Translations under genes and position numbers: made by a program | Shown here: positions 16,356-24,614 of the stretch, piece by piece | Layout of the letters: each line of letters begins with the position of its first letter | Numbering within the stretch: the stretch's first letter is position 1 | Assembly: GCA_025927475.1 (NCBI GenBank) | Contig: JAICLL010000061.1 | Span: 1-34,151, forward strand | Direction: 5' to 3' | DNA from: Pirellulales bacterium | GTDB lineage: Bacteria; Planctomycetota; Planctomycetia; Pirellulales; JAICIG01 | DNA length: 34,151 bases | The notes under the pieces: model-generated | Seen by the model: the letters and a program-made list of their open reading frames with translations, nothing else | Database searches by the model: none | Told to the model about the DNA's origin: nothing

Positions 16356-16561
16356 GGGTCTCTCTCGATGCACAACGTGGCCTGCCCGCCGCGTCAAGTA
16401 TAGCTTCGCCGAGGCGAATGGGGCCAGCAGAGCCTGCCGCGGGCAGCCCGCGATTTCCGCTCGACCACTAGCACCGGCGGTGAGTTTTGCTAAAAGAATA
16501 AGCACACGACGGACGCCCCGTCCACGTCTTTTTAGCCCGCAGATCAGGAGCAACCCCAACG

Positions 16562-17758
16562 ATGTCAACCAATGGCAAACTCAACCGCAAGCTGCGCATG
16601 GCCCTGGTGGGCGGCGGACAAGGGGCGTTTATCGGCCGCGTGCATTGCACCGCCGCCGTGCTCGACAACCGCGCCGCCCTGGTGGCCGGAGCGTTTTCCA
16701 GCGACCCCGGGCGGGCAAAAGCCTCAGCGCCCGACTACGATGTTCCGCCCGATCGGGCTTATGGCTCGTACCGAGAACTGATCGAATCAGAGAAAAAACT
16801 GCCTGCCGATCGGCGGATCGATTTTGTCTCGGTCGCCACGCCCAACTACACGCATTTCGAGATTGCCAAGGCCGCCGTCGAGGCCGGCTTTAATGTCATC
16901 TGCGACAAGCCCATGACCTTCGACCTGAAGCAGGCCGAAGAGCTGGCCGCCGCCGTCGATCGCTCGGGCGTGGTGTTCGCCGTCTCGCACAACTACACCG
17001 GCTATCCGATGGTGCGGCAAGCCCGCGAGATGGTGCTGTCGGGCGAGTTGGGCGAGATCAATGCCTTTCGCTCGAACTACATTCAAGGCTGGTTGCGCAC
17101 GCGGCTCGAGAGCGATTCGCAGAAGCAGGCCGCCTGGCGCACCGATCCCTCGAAGAGCGGCGCCGCCGGCTGCTTTGGCGACATCGGCACGCACGCTTAT
17201 AATCTGGCCCGCTACATCACCGGCCTGCTGCCCGACGCCGTGAGCTGCCATTTGAAAATCTTCGCCGAGGGACGCAAGCTCGACGACTATGGCCACGCGG
17301 TCATTCGCATGGAAAACGGCGCACTGGGCACGGTGACCGCCTCGCAAATCAGCCACGGACGCGAGAACGATTTGTTCATCGAGGTCGATGGCACCAAGGG
17401 GGCGGTCGAATGGCATCAAGAAGAGCCGAACAAGCTGCTGGTGCGCCGCAACGGTCAGCCGTTGGCGGTCTACACGCGCAATCCAGGCGCGGCGTACATG
17501 ACCGGCACAGCGAACGCGGCGTGCCGCTTGCCGGGAGGGCATCCCGAAGCGTTCTTCGAAGCCTTTGCCAATATTTATCGCGGGGCGTTCGACAGCATGG
17601 TGCTGCGCTCCGGCGGCGAGCCCTTTGAGAAGATCGACACCATCTATCCCAACGTGAGCGACGGCGTCGAAGGAATGTTTTTCATTCAGCAATGCGTGGC
17701 CAGCAGCGGCGCCAGCGGCGCCTGGCTGCCGTTGAAGCACGCTCGGGCAAGACGATAA
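16562..17758 (+). CDS. Gfo/Idh/MocA family oxidoreductase, cytoplasmic (paralogue 3)
   Basis: The 398-residue protein lacks a signal peptide. It opens with [22 protein letters not shown] (NAD-binding Rossmann loop), then [16 protein letters not shown], the catalytic motif DKP ([11 protein letters not shown]), [18 protein letters not shown] and [19 protein letters not shown] (about 200-220, substrate-binding and catalytic Asp/His region). The C-terminal half ends in [25 protein letters not shown]. This subgroup resembles inositol- or glucose-type dehydrogenases; the true substrate is unknown. AGGAG lies 11 bases before the ATG. It is divergent from the esterase operon (206 bases apart) and convergent with nadE (16 bases between stop codons). 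Confidence 0.92.
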   Translation: MSTNGKLNRKLRMALVGGGQGAFIGRVHCTAAVLDNRAALVAGAFSSDPGRAKASAPDYDVPPDRAYGSYRELIESEKKLPADRRIDFVSVATPNYTHFEIAKAAVEAGFNVICDKPMTFDLKQAEELAAAVDRSGVVFAVSHNYTGYPMVRQAREMVLSGELGEINAFRSNYIQGWLRTRLESDSQKQAAWRTDPSKSGAAGCFGDIGTHAYNLARYITGLLPDAVSCHLKIFAEGRKLDDYGHAVIRMENGALGTVTASQISHGRENDLFIEVDGTKGAVEWHQEEPNKLLVRRNGQPLAVYTRNPGAAYMTGTANAACRLPGGHPEAFFEAFANIYRGAFDSMVLRSGGEPFEKIDTIYPNVSDGVEGMFFIQQCVASSGASGAWLPLKHARARR

Positions 17759-17774
17759 GCTGGACATCAACTTC

Positions 17775-19820
17775 CTAGGAAGAACTGGAACGGGACGAGT
17801 TCCGTTCTACGTACGCGCGCAGCTCGGCCAGCTCGCGCTCGTAGCCGCCCGATAGAATCGGAAAACGGCACCATGTTTTCGGATCGAGATTTTCATCGTC
17901 CACGTGGAACGAGGGGGCATATCGCTCGCGTTTCCACTGGTTGCGACACCAAAGCCGGAAAAACCGCTCAACCCAAAAGGCCAATTGCTCGGGCGTGTGC
18001 TGCGTAAACCGGCCGCGGATGCGCAAAAAAACCTCCAGCGGCGTGTACTTGTCGCGGATCGCCGCTCGTTCGATCTCGTCGAGCACCTCATACGGCATCA
18101 GATCGTCTTCATCTGTTTGGCAGCGCACGAGCGGGCGCAGTTCGGCGGTGGGCGGCTGGCAATTGACGGCGGCTAGGGCGGGAATGGCGTGCAGGCCCTC
18201 GGGGCCATGCTGCTCGAGCCACACCAGCCAGCGCCGCAAAAACGCTTTGTCGATGCCGGCAATCGGCGACAGCCCGCCGCTGGTGTCGCCGTCCATCGTG
18301 GCATAGCCCACCGCCGCTTCCGAGCGATTGCTGGTCGAAAGCAACAGCGCGCCGCGCAAATTGGTCAACAGCCAGATTCCGGGCGAACGCACCCGGGCCT
18401 GAATGTTTTGCAGCGCCAGATCGTCGCCGTCCCAGCTCAGCGGGCGGCCAATCGCCTGCGAAACGATCGCCGTATACTGCTTGACCAGATTGTCTACATT
18501 CCATTCGAAGAACTCCGCGCCCAAGGCGGTGGCCAGCCCGAACGCGGCGTCACGCGTCGTCTGCGAACTATTGACCGTCGCCTGATAGACGCAGGTGAGC
18601 AGTCGCGGAATAGTAGCAGGCACACTCCGTGTGCCGTCGCTTTCTACCTTGCCGCTCGCATCCTTCACGGCCGGCGTTCCGCCCATGTACGCGAGTTTCG
18701 CGCAAAACCGGTCGGCCCCCAATTCGCCGATGCCCAACTCGGCAGCCATCGCCGCCAGGCACGCGACCGCCGAAGAGTCGACGCCGCCGCTGAGCGACAC
18801 CACAAACCCGCACGAGCGGCTTTTGCGCAAGTAATCGAACAGGCCCAGACTGATCGCGCGTGCAAACTCTTCTTCTTTGACGTAATGCCCGCTTTCCCAG
18901 CCGCGCGGCGCCACCGCTTCGGGCTCGGGCGCAAGCGTCGGGAATTGGAAATCGGCGCGTATGCAGTCGGCGTCGGCCTCGGCGCTGGGCAGGAAGCTGC
19001 CGGTGCGTGATTGAATCATCCGCGTGGCATCGACGTCAATTTGCGCGGTGGTGAGTTGAAAATCTGCGAAGGAGAACCGCGGCCCCACCGCCAGCAGCTT
19101 GCCTGCCGAGGCGATCAGTGCGCCGCCGTCGTAAATCGCCCGCCCGGCTTCGTTGCCCAGCAGGTTGGAATAGACATAGCTCACGCCAAAGGCGCGCGAT
19201 CCTTCGAGCACGAAGCGATGGCGGATTTCGGCCTTGCCAAAGGCGAAATGGCTGGCGCTCGGGTTCAGAATGACATCGGCGCCACGCGCCGCCAGTTCGC
19301 TGCCGGGCCGGTTGGCCACCCAGGCGTCTTCACAGATTTCGAAGCCGATTTTCAGCCCGCCGCAGTCATAGTGAACATCGCCCAGTGGATATTCGCGGCC
19401 AAGCACGGCGATTTCGGCCCGATGTCCGGAGGGCCACGGCTTGAACCAGCGCGGCTCGTAATGAATGCCGTCGCCGGCCAAGAATCGCTTGGCGGTGAAA
19501 CCCAGAATCTTGCCGTCAGCCACCAGGCAGGCCGTATCGAACAGCCCGTGATGATAAAGCAGCGGCAGCCCGAGTGAGACGATGATGCCGCGCGTTTCCG
19601 GCGCGATCTCGCCGAGCACTTCCAGCGCCGTGGCCTGCAAGCCGGGCGAGTGAAAAGCGTCTTCGCAGCCGTAGCCGGTGATGCACAGCTCCGGCAGGCA
19701 GAGCACGCTCACGCCCGCCTGGCGGGCCGCCTCGATGGCCGCCAGAATGTGGGCTTTGTTTCCCTGCCAGTCGAGCGGCGTTTGATTCAACACCGCCGCC
19801 GAGACCTTGATTAATTTCAT
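17775..19820 (-). CDS. nadE: Glutamine-dependent NAD(+) synthetase
   Basis: NadE makes NAD from nicotinic acid adenine dinucleotide, ATP and ammonia taken from glutamine. The 681-residue protein joins a nitrilase-like glutaminase domain (about 1-290; Glu44 in LPELCITGYGCEDAF, Cys163 in GFEICEDAWV) to a synthetase domain with the P-loop SGGVDSS (344-350), STSNRSEAAVGYATMDGD and the C-terminal RLWCRNQWKRERYAPSFH. The ATG at 19820 is preferred over TTG 19841 because MKLIKVSAAVLNQTPLDW is the family start. Residues about 393-403 (ESDGTRSVPAT) are encoded by a palindromic repeat and look like an insertion. The start lies five bases from the stop of a decayed VapC-like gene. Confidence 0.95.
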   Translation of the reverse strand: MKLIKVSAAVLNQTPLDWQGNKAHILAAIEAARQAGVSVLCLPELCITGYGCEDAFHSPGLQATALEVLGEIAPETRGIIVSLGLPLLYHHGLFDTACLVADGKILGFTAKRFLAGDGIHYEPRWFKPWPSGHRAEIAVLGREYPLGDVHYDCGGLKIGFEICEDAWVANRPGSELAARGADVILNPSASHFAFGKAEIRHRFVLEGSRAFGVSYVYSNLLGNEAGRAIYDGGALIASAGKLLAVGPRFSFADFQLTTAQIDVDATRMIQSRTGSFLPSAEADADCIRADFQFPTLAPEPEAVAPRGWESGHYVKEEEFARAISLGLFDYLRKSRSCGFVVSLSGGVDSSAVACLAAMAAELGIGELGADRFCAKLAYMGGTPAVKDASGKVESDGTRSVPATIPRLLTCVYQATVNSSQTTRDAAFGLATALGAEFFEWNVDNLVKQYTAIVSQAIGRPLSWDGDDLALQNIQARVRSPGIWLLTNLRGALLLSTSNRSEAAVGYATMDGDTSGGLSPIAGIDKAFLRRWLVWLEQHGPEGLHAIPALAAVNCQPPTAELRPLVRCQTDEDDLMPYEVLDEIERAAIRDKYTPLEVFLRIRGRFTQHTPEQLAFWVERFFRLWCRNQWKRERYAPSFHVDDENLDPKTWCRFPILSGGYERELAELRAYVERNSSRSSSS
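18613..18647. repeat. Palindromic dispersed-type repeat inside nadE (GGCACAC-TCC-GTGTGCC)
   Basis: GTAG (18613-18616) and CTAC (18644-18647) bound an inner palindrome GGCACAC / GTGTGCC (18619-18625 and 18629-18635). On the coding (minus) strand it reads through in frame as ESDGTRSVPAT. From memory, very similar sequence is scattered through Pirellulales genomes and gives spurious RHTPCA-like peptides; I cannot confirm this here. It is the only copy I noticed in the window. Confidence 0.65.
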
Positions 19821-19825
19821 TGTTG

Positions 19826-19980
19826 TTAGGGGACGAGCCAATCGATGACGTTCAAACCGGGAACATTGGCAAAGTCGGCTCGCCCTGCGTCACCACCGAG
19901 ATGTAAAGTTGTCCGGAATGCTGCACGAACCTCTTGAAAACTCGCGGCCATCGCTGAAATGATGACGAACCCTTATCCAT
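19826..19980 (-). pseudogene. Decayed VapC-like PIN-domain toxin gene
   Basis: The minus strand starts ATG (19980) and reads FQRWPRVFKRFVQHSGQ and LYISVVTQGE, the early part of a VapC/PIN protein (VxQRFxxHSGxLYISVVTxGEL pattern), before a stop about 40 residues in. In another frame the last bases encode DFANVPGLNVIDWLVP and TAA (19826-19828), the typical PIN C-terminus. The middle ~80 residues, including the later catalytic acidic residues, are gone, and the N-terminal DTD motif is not recognisable. An internal deletion with a frame change explains this. No antitoxin gene is visible beside it. It directly precedes nadE on the same strand. Confidence 0.65.
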
Positions 19981-20010
19981 CTTAATCAACTGCGGCTGGC
20001 CAATGAAGGA

Positions 20011-20202
20011 TCATGGCGCCCGGTCCAACCAATCGGCAAAATACACCGCCAACAGCACCGGGCTGAAGATCGCGAACGCGGCGAACAGGGCGTCGCGCAT
20101 CGTACCGGGCAGGCAAGTCCACGCGGCCAGCAGCAGCGAGAGGAAAAAGACGCTCCGCAACAGGCTCTTCAAAGTGAACTGTAAACGACGGCGGCCGCGC
20201 AT
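20011..20202 (-). CDS. Small planctomycete membrane protein (RLQFTLKSLL type)
   Basis: The 63-residue ORF opens MRGRRRLQFTLKSLLRSVFF: a basic head with the RxQFTLKSLL pattern. Two hydrophobic segments follow, about 16-32 and 40-56, ending in YFADWLDRAP. It resembles the small membrane proteins of unknown function that are common in Pirellulales. I chose the Met at 20202 because the family pattern begins there; the frame is open further upstream but that stretch overlaps the divergent gene's promoter region. A weak AAAGG lies too close to the ATG. Upstream of the VapC remnant and nadE on the same strand, it may head that transcript. Confidence 0.6.
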   Translation of the reverse strand: MRGRRRLQFTLKSLLRSVFFLSLLLAAWTCLPGTMRDALFAAFAIFSPVLLAVYFADWLDRAP

Positions 20203-20239
20203 GCCTTTTAGCTTAGCGTCCGCCGCTGAAAAGAAGAAA

Positions 20240-20271
20240 TGTATGCACCGCGATCGATTTTCGCATACAAT
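20240..20271. promoter_or_regulatory. Possible divergent promoter/operator (TGTATGC-N16-GCATACA)
   Basis: Between the divergent small membrane protein (start 20202) and the fourth oxidoreductase (start 20321) is an inverted repeat TGTATGC (20240-20246) / GCATACA (20263-20269). On the plus strand TACAAT (20266-20271) is a fair -10, about 50 bases before the oxidoreductase ATG; no good -35 accompanies it. The symmetric arms could be a regulator site. No regulator gene is adjacent. Confidence 0.35.
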
Positions 20272-20320
20272 GTCGATCCGCGTCGCAAGGCCCGCCAACC
20301 ATCGCTTCTCCGCAATTGTC

Positions 20321-21376
20321 ATGGCCACTGACCTGATCCGCGTGGGCATCGTCGGGCTGGGCGGCAACACGCGCCGCCGGCATATCCCCGGTTTGCGTGC
20401 GTGCCTGAATGTCGAGGTTCACGCGGTCTGCAATCGCCGGCCCGATTCGACTGCCGCCGCCGCTCGTGAATTCGGTATTGCGAAAACCTACGAACATTGG
20501 CAAGACCTGGTGGCCGACCCCGAACTGGACGCCGTGGTCGTCGGCACCTGGCCCTACCTGCACTGTCCGATCACGCTGGCGGCATTGACGGCGGGCAAGC
20601 ACGTGCTCACCGAGGCGCGCATGGCCATGAATGCCAGCGAGGCTCGGCAGATGCTGACCGCCAGCCGCGAGCGCCCGGAACTGGTCTGCCAAATCGTGCC
20701 CAGCCCGTTCGGGCTGCGAGCCCATCGCGTCGTGCTGGAGCTGCTGGGTTCCGGCTTCATCGGCGAGCTGCGCGAAGTCGTCGTTTCGGCCGCCAACGAC
20801 GACCTGGCCGATGCCGAAGTGCCGCTGGGCTGGCGGCAGGTGCGCGAGCTATCAGGGCTGAACATGCTGTCGCTGGGTATCCTTCACGAGACGCTGATGC
20901 GCTGGGCGCCGGCGCCGGTGCGCGTGATGGCGCAGCTTCGAGCATTCGTGCCCGAGCGGCTCGACCCAGCCACCGGCTTGCTGCGTCGCGTAGGCACGCC
21001 CGACAGCGTGCAGGTGTTGGCCACGCTGGCCGGCGGTGCGCATGCGGTGTATCACATCAGCGGCGTGGCGCGGTTCGGCGGTGGCACACGCATCGAACTT
21101 TATGGCAGCGACGGAATGCTGAAATACGAGTTGGCCCCGCACGACCGGCTGTGGGGCGCCCGCCGCGGCGAGCAGGGTCCGCGTGAACTTGAAGTGCCGG
21201 ATGAAAAATCCATGCAGTGGGAAGTCGAGGCGGAGTTCATCGGCGCCATTCGCGGCGAGCGGCCCGTGCGGTTTACTGATTTCGCCAGCGGCGTGCGTTA
21301 TATGGAATTCACCGAGGCGGTCGCCCGCAGTGCGGCGTCGGGCGTGGCGGTGGAACTGCCTTTAGCCCCCAAATAG
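20321..21376 (+). CDS. Gfo/Idh/MocA family protein lacking the catalytic EKP lysine (paralogue 4)
   Basis: The 351-residue cytoplasmic protein has the NAD-binding loop VGIVGLGGNTRRRHIPGLRA, AVCNRRPDSTAAAAREFGI, DAVVVGTWPYLHCPITLAAL, and GKHVLTEARMAMNASEARQM where the family normally has EKP. Residues 98-100 are Glu-Ala-Arg, so the catalytic Lys is Ala and the Pro is Arg. LNMLSLGILHETLMRWAP and a normal C-terminal beta-sheet domain (GGTRIELYGSDGMLKYEL) follow. The fold is intact, so this is probably a non-redox or mechanistically different member. From memory the TEARMAMN variant recurs in other bacteria, so it may be a stable subfamily. The ATG at 20321 is chosen because the Rossmann strand begins immediately; the frame is open upstream but overlaps the small membrane gene. 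Confidence 0.88.
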   Translation: MATDLIRVGIVGLGGNTRRRHIPGLRACLNVEVHAVCNRRPDSTAAAAREFGIAKTYEHWQDLVADPELDAVVVGTWPYLHCPITLAALTAGKHVLTEARMAMNASEARQMLTASRERPELVCQIVPSPFGLRAHRVVLELLGSGFIGELREVVVSAANDDLADAEVPLGWRQVRELSGLNMLSLGILHETLMRWAPAPVRVMAQLRAFVPERLDPATGLLRRVGTPDSVQVLATLAGGAHAVYHISGVARFGGGTRIELYGSDGMLKYELAPHDRLWGARRGEQGPRELEVPDEKSMQWEVEAEFIGAIRGERPVRFTDFASGVRYMEFTEAVARSAASGVAVELPLAPK

Positions 21377-21407
21377 GGGTTGAACAAGCGACGCGGCTGC
21401 GAGAAAC

Positions 21408-21413
21408 TATAGT
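21408..21413 (+). promoter_or_regulatory. Possible -10 element for the response regulator gene
   Basis: TATAGT, about 65 bases before the GTG start at 21478, matches the sigma70 -10 box at five of six positions. The best -35-like hexamer, TTGAAC (21380-21385), is 22 bases away, which is too far, so the promoter is weakly supported. Confidence 0.3.
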
Positions 21414-21477
21414 AGAGGCAGTGGTTTCCGACGCGTCCCGCTTAGCGGTGCGCCGTGATGAGGGAGGAGGCGGTCCT

Positions 21478-21948
21478 GTGTCCATTCAACACCATTTTGC
21501 ATCGAGCCAGACCATCGGGCGGCCGATGGAGATCATGCTGGTCGAAGACGGCCTGGTCGATGCCTGCGTCACCATCAACGCCCTGAAAAAAGGGAACATC
21601 CAGCATCGGATGACCCTGATCCGCGACGGCCAGGAGGCAATGGAGTTTTTGCGGCAAGAGGGCAAATTTGCCCGAGCGCCGCGACCCGACCTGATGCTGC
21701 TCGATCTCGGCCTACCCAAGAAAGACGGCCGCGAGGTGCTCAGCGAGGTCAAGCTCGATCCCGAGCTGAAGTCGATTCCCGTGGTAGTCATGACCAGCTC
21801 GGACGACGAAGAAGACCGGGTGCAAAGCGAGCTGTTGGGTGTCGACAGTTTCATCACCAAGCCGGTTGATCTCGAAAAATTCCTGGCGGTCGTGCGGCAG
21901 CTTAAACGTTATTTGCACGCCGATTTGATTTTGCCGGCGGCACTTTAG
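21478..21948 (+). CDS. Stand-alone response regulator receiver protein, Rcp1-like
   Basis: The 156-residue protein is a single receiver domain. It has the acidic pair Glu23-Asp24 (IMLVEDG), phospho-acceptor Asp76 (LMLLDLGLPKKDG), Thr106 in VVVMTSSDDEED and Lys128 in FITKPVDLEKF. The inserted loop FLRQEGKFARAPRPD and the ending DLEKFLAVVRQLKRYL are typical of Rcp1-type regulators, the partners of phytochrome-like histidine kinases. There is no output domain, so it would signal by protein-protein contact. I chose GTG 21478 because AGGAGG (21465-21470) lies exactly seven bases before it; an upstream GTG at 21421 has no such support. No kinase gene is adjacent. Confidence 0.93.
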   Translation: MSIQHHFASSQTIGRPMEIMLVEDGLVDACVTINALKKGNIQHRMTLIRDGQEAMEFLRQEGKFARAPRPDLMLLDLGLPKKDGREVLSEVKLDPELKSIPVVVMTSSDDEEDRVQSELLGVDSFITKPVDLEKFLAVVRQLKRYLHADLILPAAL

Positions 21949-22128
21949 CGCCGAATGATCCGGCCAGGTAAGCCGCTCCGTCTTTATCTGGCCTTCCAGC
22001 GGTTAGCGTCGCGCCGATTGTCCATCGCGTACTGACGCCACGCGGTCCCAATTGCCGACCATGCTTCCATGCGCCTCTTGGGCGCACAGGTTGGGTTTTC
22101 CAGCCCGACGCCTCAGGGGAGTTGGCGT

Positions 22129-23505
22129 ATGGCGCGCGGCGCCGCATGGATCTTCGGTCTGCTGCTGATCGGCGCGACGGCCCCGGTGCGCGCCGACTCG
22201 TTCCGCCTGCTGCATTCGAACTACGAAGCGCTGCAAGCCCGCGCCGACTTGATCCAGCAGGCCCGACACCAGATCGACGCCTCGTATTATTGGATCGACG
22301 ACGATCAGGTGGGGGCGCTCTTTCTTTCGCTCTTGCGCGAGGCCGCCCTGCGCGGCGTGCGCGTGCGCCTGCTGGTCGATGCCGCCCACAACGACATTCC
22401 ACCCCAGGTGCAGCGCTGCCTGGTCGCCAGCGGCGTGCAAATCCGCGAATACCATCCCCATCATCGCGGGCATCCGCTTTGGCTGAATCGGCGGATGCAC
22501 GACAAAACGCTGATGATCGATGCGATACACCTGATCGTCGGCAGCCGCAACATTCGCAACTGCCACTTCGGCCTGGCCCGAATCAACTACGTCGATCGCG
22601 ACGCCTACTTGCAAGGGCAGACCGCGCTGGAGGCGCAGCGCTATTTCGACTGCGCGTGGCACAGCGACCAGGTGTTTCCGACGGAGTTCGAGACCTCGCT
22701 GGCACAGCGTCTCCGCCAGCGCCGCCCCGACGCGGCTGATGCTTCGCAAGAACAAACCTTCTCGCGGCGGGGAGACGGCCGAACCGGGCCGATGCCCTCG
22801 CCGTGCTGCTGCGAGCTTTGGCTGGCGGCCGGGCAGGGTCTCTCCGTCTGCGGGCAGCCGATTGAGCTGGATCGCCCGCGAGACTGGTCGGTCGACGCCG
22901 CCGAGACCGGCTGCGCCTGGTTTGTCTACGATCCCGGCGGCCTCAAAGGCCAGCCGCGCGGCATCAGCGAACAGATGCTGCGGCTGATCGATCGGGCCCG
23001 CGGCAGCATCGTGCTCGAAACGCCTTATTTTGTAATGTCGGCGGCCTTCAAGCGCGCCTTGGCGGCGGCCGTTGGCCGGGGCGTGCGCGTCACCGTTCTC
23101 ACCAATTCGCTGGCCAGCACCGACCATATGCTGGTGGCCGCCACCTTTACCAACCAAAAGCATTGGCTGCTCTCGCACGGCGTGCAAATCTTCGAATTGG
23201 CGGGTCCCGACCACTTGCACGCCAAGACCGCCGTGATCGACTGCCAAATCGCGTTTGTCGGCTCGTACAATTTCGACCCCCGCTCGGAATACCTCAACAC
23301 CGAGACGGGCGTAATTGTCGACGATCCTGACGTGGCCGCCCTGGTCGGCGAGTCAGTCGGCGACCATCTGCGGCGGGCCTATCGCATTGGCCCCGATGGT
23401 CGCGAGCCGGCGACCGGCCAACGTCAACCCGGCGCCACGCCTGGCCAGGTTTTGAAGATGGAAGCTCTGCGAATCCTTGCGCCGCTCTTGCGACGATCGC
23501 TGTGA
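22129..23505 (+). CDS. Phospholipase D-like/cardiolipin synthase-like protein, exported
   Basis: The 458-residue protein carries two HxKxxxxD motifs: HDKTLMID (124-131) followed by IVGSRN, and HAKTAVID (364-371) followed by FVGSYNFDPRS. These make one active site for phosphodiester transfer or hydrolysis. The layout resembles cardiolipin synthase ClsC/YmdC-type enzymes. A short hydrophobic segment (MARGAAWIFGLLLIGATAP) acts as signal peptide or anchor. About residues 200-225 are a low-complexity insertion between the halves. The start at 22129 has GGAG seven bases upstream; the alternative ATG 22069 has none. It follows the response regulator with a 180-base gap, so co-regulation is unclear. 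Confidence 0.9.
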   Translation: MARGAAWIFGLLLIGATAPVRADSFRLLHSNYEALQARADLIQQARHQIDASYYWIDDDQVGALFLSLLREAALRGVRVRLLVDAAHNDIPPQVQRCLVASGVQIREYHPHHRGHPLWLNRRMHDKTLMIDAIHLIVGSRNIRNCHFGLARINYVDRDAYLQGQTALEAQRYFDCAWHSDQVFPTEFETSLAQRLRQRRPDAADASQEQTFSRRGDGRTGPMPSPCCCELWLAAGQGLSVCGQPIELDRPRDWSVDAAETGCAWFVYDPGGLKGQPRGISEQMLRLIDRARGSIVLETPYFVMSAAFKRALAAAVGRGVRVTVLTNSLASTDHMLVAATFTNQKHWLLSHGVQIFELAGPDHLHAKTAVIDCQIAFVGSYNFDPRSEYLNTETGVIVDDPDVAALVGESVGDHLRRAYRIGPDGREPATGQRQPGATPGQVLKMEALRILAPLLRRSL

Positions 23506-23588
23506 GCAGGCGTGCATGCCGGCGGGGGTTCGCGCCATTTCTTTCTCGTCATCTTGCTGCCAACAATATTCCTGTCATCACCAGAGCA

Positions 23589-24614
23589 TCAGTGGTGCAG
23601 ATCAAAGTCTGCCGGCTTCAGCTTTTTCTGCTTCCAATAGTTGTCGTCTTTGAAGCCGAACATCGTCGGCTGAAAGGGATCGACAAAATCGACGTTGGCC
23701 TTGGCCGGAATCTGCTCTCTTAAGCCCGTCAGGTCGTAGCAGGCGTTGACGATCAGCCGCCGCAGCCCTTCGCTCTGAAAATCGACCGACGCGCCCATGG
23801 TCGTGCAAAACGCCCGGCCTGGCTTCCCGGCGGGTGCTTGAAAATCTTTGAGCCACGCCAGCGGCATCATCGGCTCGTTTTTCGGTCCTTTCACCGGCGG
23901 GTCCGAGGGTTTCATGCCCGAGAGCACCTGGCCGTAAAGCAAAATGGTCGCATCGGGCGTAAGGTTCCTGATTCCATAGACATCGGTCAGGCCAAACACG
24001 TCGCCGACGCCGCGAAGGATGGGGTTGTCTTTGTTTTTTTCGTTGACAACGCCGCGGGTGGCCTCGCTGCCGTGGCTTCCATGATGGCTGATCCAGGTGT
24101 CGCCCAAAACCTGCTGGCCAAAGCCGCCCGGCCACTGCGAGCTATTGAAGCTCCAGCTTGCATAGGGACTATGGGGATGCCGGCTGTAGCTGAAGGCGTG
24201 CGTCGCGGTACGCAGGCCAATCACCGGTTTTCCGGCGGTGATGAAATCGACGATGTGCTTCATCTGCTCGTCGGGCAGCTCGCGGAAGCGCGTGCCGATG
24301 ATCATCAGATCGGCATCGTCAAGCTGCTCCAGGCCGGGAATGTTTGACTGGTTGTTGGAATGAATCAGTCCCGTGTCGGGGTCGATGGCAAAGTGGACGG
24401 TGCACGCAAAGCCGTGCCGCGCGCTGAGGATTTTGGCGAGCATCGGGCAGACTTCTTCCGAGCGATATTCTTCATCGCCCGAAACGAGCGCGATTTTTTT
24501 GCCCATGCCCGGCCCGGCCTGCCCCTCGAACCGCAGCCAAGTCTCCTCGGCTCGTACAGCGGCTGCGGCAAGACAACAAACCGTTATCAATGGGAACAGC
24601 GAGCGATAGGACAT
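23589..24614 (-). CDS. ThuA-like domain-containing exported protein
   Basis: The 341-residue protein has a signal peptide (MSYRSLFPLITVCCLAAAAVRAEE). A class I glutamine-amidotransferase-like ThuA domain follows: KKIALVSGDEEYRSEEVCPMLAKIL, NIPGLEQLDDADLMIIGTRFRELPDEQMKHIVDFITAGKPVIGLRTATHAF, then GGFGQQVLGDTWISHHGSHGSEATRGV and PLAWLKDF. ThuA was named from a trehalose-utilisation operon; in planctomycetes such exported proteins are plentiful and of unknown substrate, probably sugar-related. The ATG at 24614 (after GTG 24617) has GAGG seven bases upstream. It stands alone on the minus strand; an 83-base gap separates it from the convergent phospholipase D-like gene. Confidence 0.9.
   Translation of the reverse strand: MSYRSLFPLITVCCLAAAAVRAEETWLRFEGQAGPGMGKKIALVSGDEEYRSEEVCPMLAKILSARHGFACTVHFAIDPDTGLIHSNNQSNIPGLEQLDDADLMIIGTRFRELPDEQMKHIVDFITAGKPVIGLRTATHAFSYSRHPHSPYASWSFNSSQWPGGFGQQVLGDTWISHHGSHGSEATRGVVNEKNKDNPILRGVGDVFGLTDVYGIRNLTPDATILLYGQVLSGMKPSDPPVKGPKNEPMMPLAWLKDFQAPAGKPGRAFCTTMGASVDFQSEGLRRLIVNACYDLTGLREQIPAKANVDFVDPFQPTMFGFKDDNYWKQKKLKPADFDLHH

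Noticed and set aside
16501..16535. Possible hairpin plus T-run (GGACG CCC CGTCC then ACGTCTTTTT) before the third oxidoreductase
   Set aside because: The stem is only five base pairs, the T-run is not directly attached, and it lies upstream of a gene start; too weak to call a terminator or attenuator.
21960..21996. GGCCAG/CTGGCC hairpin after the response regulator gene
   Set aside because: A 6-bp stem with a ~20-base loop and no T-run is not distinguishable from chance in this GC-rich sequence.
23838..24347. Long plus-strand ORF of 169 residues opposite the ThuA-like gene
   Set aside because: It is a shadow of the minus-strand gene: composition is rich in Arg, Ala and His with no motif, and the minus frame carries clear ThuA signatures. 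The same applies to the long open frames opposite nadE, the DUF255 gene and larC.
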